From Haloarchaeobius salinus (lineage in GTDB: Archaea > Halobacteriota > Halobacteria > Halobacteriales > Natrialbaceae): a stretch of DNA of 64,000 bases. Both the position numbers and the translations under genes were made by a program. The notes below the pieces were generated by a model. It did no database searches and was not told the DNA's origin. It saw nothing but the letters and a program-made list of their open reading frames with translations. Within the stretch, counting starts at the first letter, position 1, and every line of letters starts with the position of its first letter. Shown one piece after another: positions 61,606 to 64,000 of the stretch. The stretch is from contig NZ_JANHAU010000004.1 of the NCBI RefSeq assembly GCF_024464185.1, positions 1 through 64,000 of the forward strand, read 5' to 3'.

Positions 61606-61806
61606 ATGGCGACGCGCATCCGCGTCAACGGGATGACCTACGAGACACACGCAGCAGTCGTCGAAAAGGCGATCCGGATGGCCGACGGCGTCGACGCAGT
61701 CGAGACGGACGTCGACGAGTCCACGGCGACGGTCGAGGGCGACGCCGCCGTCGACGACATCCTCGAGAAGGTGGAGATGGCCGGCTACGACGCGGAACCG
61801 CTCTGA
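61606..61806 (+). CDS. HMA-domain protein lacking the metal cysteines
   Basis: The 66-residue protein has the ferredoxin-like HMA fold of CopZ chaperones (start MATRIRVNGM, then AVVEKAIRMADGVDAVETD and VEMAGYDAEPL). The metal loop that should read GMTCxxC is GMTYETH, so both cysteines are gone. Copper transfer by the usual two-cysteine route is not possible. It lies 91 bases after the Lrp gene. Confidence 0.82.
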   Translation: MATRIRVNGMTYETHAAVVEKAIRMADGVDAVETDVDESTATVEGDAAVDDILEKVEMAGYDAEPL

Positions 61807-61924
61807 AACGGCGCGTTCCCTCTCGGTGACGAGCGGCTGCGCCGGGGGTCCGATGGTCCAGTACCAGAACGCGCTGCAGGTCGCTGCGCTCCCCGCTCGA
61901 CTACGAGGCCGAGTTCGATAGCGC

Positions 61925-62995
61925 TCATTCGGCCTCGCCGTTCCCCGCCCACCGCAGCCCGTCCGCCCGGTAGCCGCCGGCGTCGCCCTGCTCGATCTCG
62001 TTCTCGACGGCACGCCTCGTCTCCTCGTCGATACGCACGAGGTGGCAGAGCGGGTGGCCCGGCTGGGCGAGCGGGTTCTCGAGGATACCGACGATGAGGC
62101 CGGTGAACGGCGCGGTGACGACGCGCTCCTCGGTCTGGAAGTGGTCAGACACGGTGCAGATGGTGTCGCCCTCGTGGACGAGCGGGTACGGTCCCCACTC
62201 CATGTCGACGAGGCCGCCGGAGTCCGCCCGGAGCCACGTCTTCTCCTTCGCGGAGTCGATGACCTTCCGCCACCCCGGCCAGGTGACGGGCTGGTCGGGC
62301 CGGACGCCGTACTCCGCGAGGACGCTCTCGACGCCCTCCAGCGCGCGGTCGATGAGCGGGCGCTGGAACCGGTGGGCCTTCCCCATCTCGACGGTGATGG
62401 TCGGGGTTCCGTCCGCGGTCGCGACGGAGCGGAGCATCCCGGACTCGGACTCGCCGGAGAGGACGACGTTCGCGCCGAAGGCGTGGGCGAGCCGCGAGAC
62501 CGACTCGTTCCCCATGTCGGCGCGGACGTGGTACATCGTCGTCCGGTTGCGGGTGGAGGTGTGGAAGTCGACGCCGAGGTCGCACTGCGAGACGAACGTC
62601 CGGTAGATGGCGCTCGCCATCCGTTCGGCCGTGTTCGAGTGGCTCCTCCCCGGGAACGACCGGTTGAGGTCCTGGTCGTAGATGGGGATGTAGCGCTGCT
62701 GGGCGAGGAACCCGGGGACGTTGAGCACGTGCAGACAGACCAGCGTCCCGTGGACGTCACTGGGGTCGTAGCGGTCCGCGATCTCCTGGACGACCTTCAC
62801 CCCGTTGAGCTCGTCACCGTGGATGGCTGCGGAGAAGAACACCCGCGGACCGTCGTGGGTGCCGTTGACGATGGTGACGGGTATCTCGACCGGGTCGCCG
62901 AGGTACGTCTCGCCGACCTCGTGTTTGAAGTGGCGTTTCTCGCCGGGGGAGACCTCCGCGTCGAACCGGAAGGGGCGTGGCCGACCGTCTGACAT
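61925..62995 (-). CDS. succinylglutamate desuccinylase/aspartoacylase family hydrolase
   Basis: The 356-residue zinc carboxypeptidase-like enzyme has the ligands in AIHGDELNG (HxxE) and DFHTSTRNR, with catalytic Glu in TITVEMG. A C-terminal beta domain (about 260-340) resembles that of the archaeal group. The substrate is not known. The ATG at 62995 is used; the longer frame has an unlikely leader. Confidence 0.86.
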   Translation of the reverse strand: MSDGRPRPFRFDAEVSPGEKRHFKHEVGETYLGDPVEIPVTIVNGTHDGPRVFFSAAIHGDELNGVKVVQEIADRYDPSDVHGTLVCLHVLNVPGFLAQQRYIPIYDQDLNRSFPGRSHSNTAERMASAIYRTFVSQCDLGVDFHTSTRNRTTMYHVRADMGNESVSRLAHAFGANVVLSGESESGMLRSVATADGTPTITVEMGKAHRFQRPLIDRALEGVESVLAEYGVRPDQPVTWPGWRKVIDSAKEKTWLRADSGGLVDMEWGPYPLVHEGDTICTVSDHFQTEERVVTAPFTGLIVGILENPLAQPGHPLCHLVRIDEETRRAVENEIEQGDAGGYRADGLRWAGNGEAE

Positions 62996-63103
62996 GGGCC
63001 GCGCTTCAGCGGGACCGGGCATGAAGGTTCAGGTTGTGGGTGGCGGAAACGCCAGCGACGGATACCAGCCTTTTTCGTCGTGACGTTGCAACCATCGAAC
63101 GGT

Positions 63104-63508
63104 ATGGACGCTACCGGACTGTCCCGACGGAAACTGCTCGGTGTCGGTGCATCGGCCCTCACTGTCTCCTTCGCTGGCTGCATGGGCGGTGGCGGCGACG
63201 GAGACGACGACATCCCCGAGAACACGGTCATCGTCGGTCCCGACAACCGCTTCGTCTTCGAACCGGACAGCCTCACCGTCTCCCCCGGGACGGAGGTCAC
63301 CTGGGAGTGGGAGAGCGACACCCACAACATCGTCGTCCAGAGCCAGCCCGACGGTGCCAGCTGGGAGGGGACCGAAGGTGGCGAGACAAACACCTTCAAC
63401 ACGGGCTACGTCTACAGCTACACGTTCGAGACCCCTGGCACCTACGAGTACGACTGTGCACCCCACCGCCAGCAGGGCATGGTCGGCGAGATCATCGTCG
63501 AGGAGTGA
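63104..63508 (+). CDS. halocyanin-type blue copper protein
   Basis: The 134-residue lipoprotein has a Tat signal (LSRRKLLGVG) with lipobox FAGC (Cys25), a glycine-rich linker and a cupredoxin fold. The type I copper ligands are His in SDTHNIV and the C-terminal CAPHRQQGM (Cys, His, Met). It carries electrons at the outer membrane face. Confidence 0.92.
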   Translation: MDATGLSRRKLLGVGASALTVSFAGCMGGGGDGDDDIPENTVIVGPDNRFVFEPDSLTVSPGTEVTWEWESDTHNIVVQSQPDGASWEGTEGGETNTFNTGYVYSYTFETPGTYEYDCAPHRQQGMVGEIIVEE

Positions 63509-63631
63509 TCAGAGCTCGACCCGGTTCAGCCAGACGAGCACGCCGTAGAACAGGATACCGACCGCGAAGACGGTCGCCGGGATGAGGAACGCGCCGAACG
63601 TGTCGTAGAGGACGCCGACGATGCTCGCCAT
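63509..63631 (-). CDS. 40-residue single-helix membrane protein
   Basis: A frame of 41 codons encodes MASIVGVLYDTFGAF followed by a hydrophobic helix (LIPATVFAVGILFYGVLVWL) and the end NRVEL. It starts 50 bases after the stop of the MscS-type gene on the same strand and ends next to the halocyanin stop. Placement and composition make it a credible small protein, perhaps attached to the channel. Confidence 0.6.
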   Translation of the reverse strand: MASIVGVLYDTFGAFLIPATVFAVGILFYGVLVWLNRVEL

Positions 63632-63681
63632 GTCGGAGACGACGGCCCGGACCTACTTCTACGCTGTCCCTTCCTGGTTGT

Positions 63682-64000
63682 TCAGTCGCCGCCGGATTCG
63701 GCGGCCGCGAGGCCGTCCGCGTCGGCGATGACGCTGCGGTCCGCGTCGGCGAACGAGAGCGTCACGTCGCGCTTCGGGAACGGCATCTCGATCCCCTCGT
63801 CCAGCAGCCGCCGGTAGATGGTCCGGTTGAGCCGGTGGCGGGCCTTCTGCTCGCGGCTCGGGCTCGACACCCAGCAGAGCAGCTCGTACTCCAGTCCGCT
63901 GTCTCCGAACTGCCGGAAGCGCATCCGGGGCTTCGGGGAGTCCTTCACGAGCGACTCGTCCTCGGTCACCCCGACGACCAGGTCCTCGAACACGTCGAGG
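63682..64000 (-). CDS. MscS-family mechanosensitive channel, C-terminal part
   Basis: The last 105 or so residues of the protein are visible; the start lies beyond the window. RMRFRQFGDSGLEYELLCWV and RLNRTIYRRLLDEGIEMPFPKRDV are the typical cytoplasmic vestibule end of MscS channels, which release solutes under osmotic downshock. A short tail (AAAESGGD) closes it. Confidence 0.87.
   Translation of the reverse strand, partial: LDVFEDLVVGVTEDESLVKDSPKPRMRFRQFGDSGLEYELLCWVSSPSREQKARHRLNRTIYRRLLDEGIEMPFPKRDVTLSFADADRSVIADADGLAAAESGGD

Overview
The window reads as chromosomal DNA of a haloarchaeon (class Halobacteria). The GC content is very high, the proteins are strongly acidic, and many genes have a TATA box about 25-30 bases before the start codon with no leader. 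Secreted proteins carry Tat-type lipoprotein signals, and marker families such as halocyanin, a haloarchaeal PHA operon, GTP cyclohydrolase III, UPF0058 and Orc1/Cdc6 are present. The genus cannot be fixed from the sequence alone. The left edge carries a 15-C run that may be a contig end.

Layout. 0.2-4.1 kb: small conserved protein, histidine kinase, GTP cyclohydrolase III, CBS/zinc-ribbon protein. 4.2-11.2 kb: branched-chain amino-acid (Liv) ABC transport. The livHMGF operon is on the minus strand; facing it is a LivK-type binding protein whose two lobes are in swapped order (a circular permutation), with a DUF4397 surface protein between. 11.4-18.7 kb: phosphoglycerate kinase, acetyltransferase, tRNA-Thr with tRNA-derived tandem repeats behind it, aconitase, a membrane protein, a Rossmann protein and an exonuclease. 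18.7-25.1 kb: thioesterase, long acidic membrane-anchored protein, thioredoxin, RecA-like protein, DUF35/thiolase pair. 25.2-27.1 kb: a replication origin with facing origin-box arrays and its Orc1/Cdc6 gene. 27.2-32.5 kb: DUF3267 protein and the polyhydroxyalkanoate cluster (phaR-P-E-C, phaB, divergent MaoC hydratase).

33.6-41.9 kb is an apparent iron regulon. Four TTAGG(N4)CCTAA-like palindromes of DtxR/IdeR type precede a reversibly-glycosylated-polypeptide-like gene, an Fe(III) ABC transporter followed by a GT-C membrane glycosyltransferase, and a divergent GT2 polyprenyl-sugar synthase. This suggests that surface glycosylation and iron uptake are switched together. 41.9-49 kb: VOC protein, DUF998, a two-RCK potassium channel, two unrecognised or DUF proteins, UPF0058, and a small winged-helix regulator under a palindromic promoter. 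49-55.3 kb: adenylosuccinate synthase, a 500-bp array of short perfect hairpins, Trm112, the DR2241/CbiX pair, and a LolA-like lipoprotein. 55.6-64 kb: aldo/keto reductase, DinB polymerase with a PCNA-binding tail, DnaJ-membrane fusion, uracil-DNA glycosylase, AhpD-like protein, a cysteine-free Lrp/HMA pair, aspartoacylase-like hydrolase, halocyanin, a 40-residue membrane protein and the end of an MscS channel.

The strongest candidates for something undescribed are the circularly permuted LivK, the iron-operator/glycosyltransferase module, the hairpin array, and the tRNA-Thr-derived 78-bp repeats.
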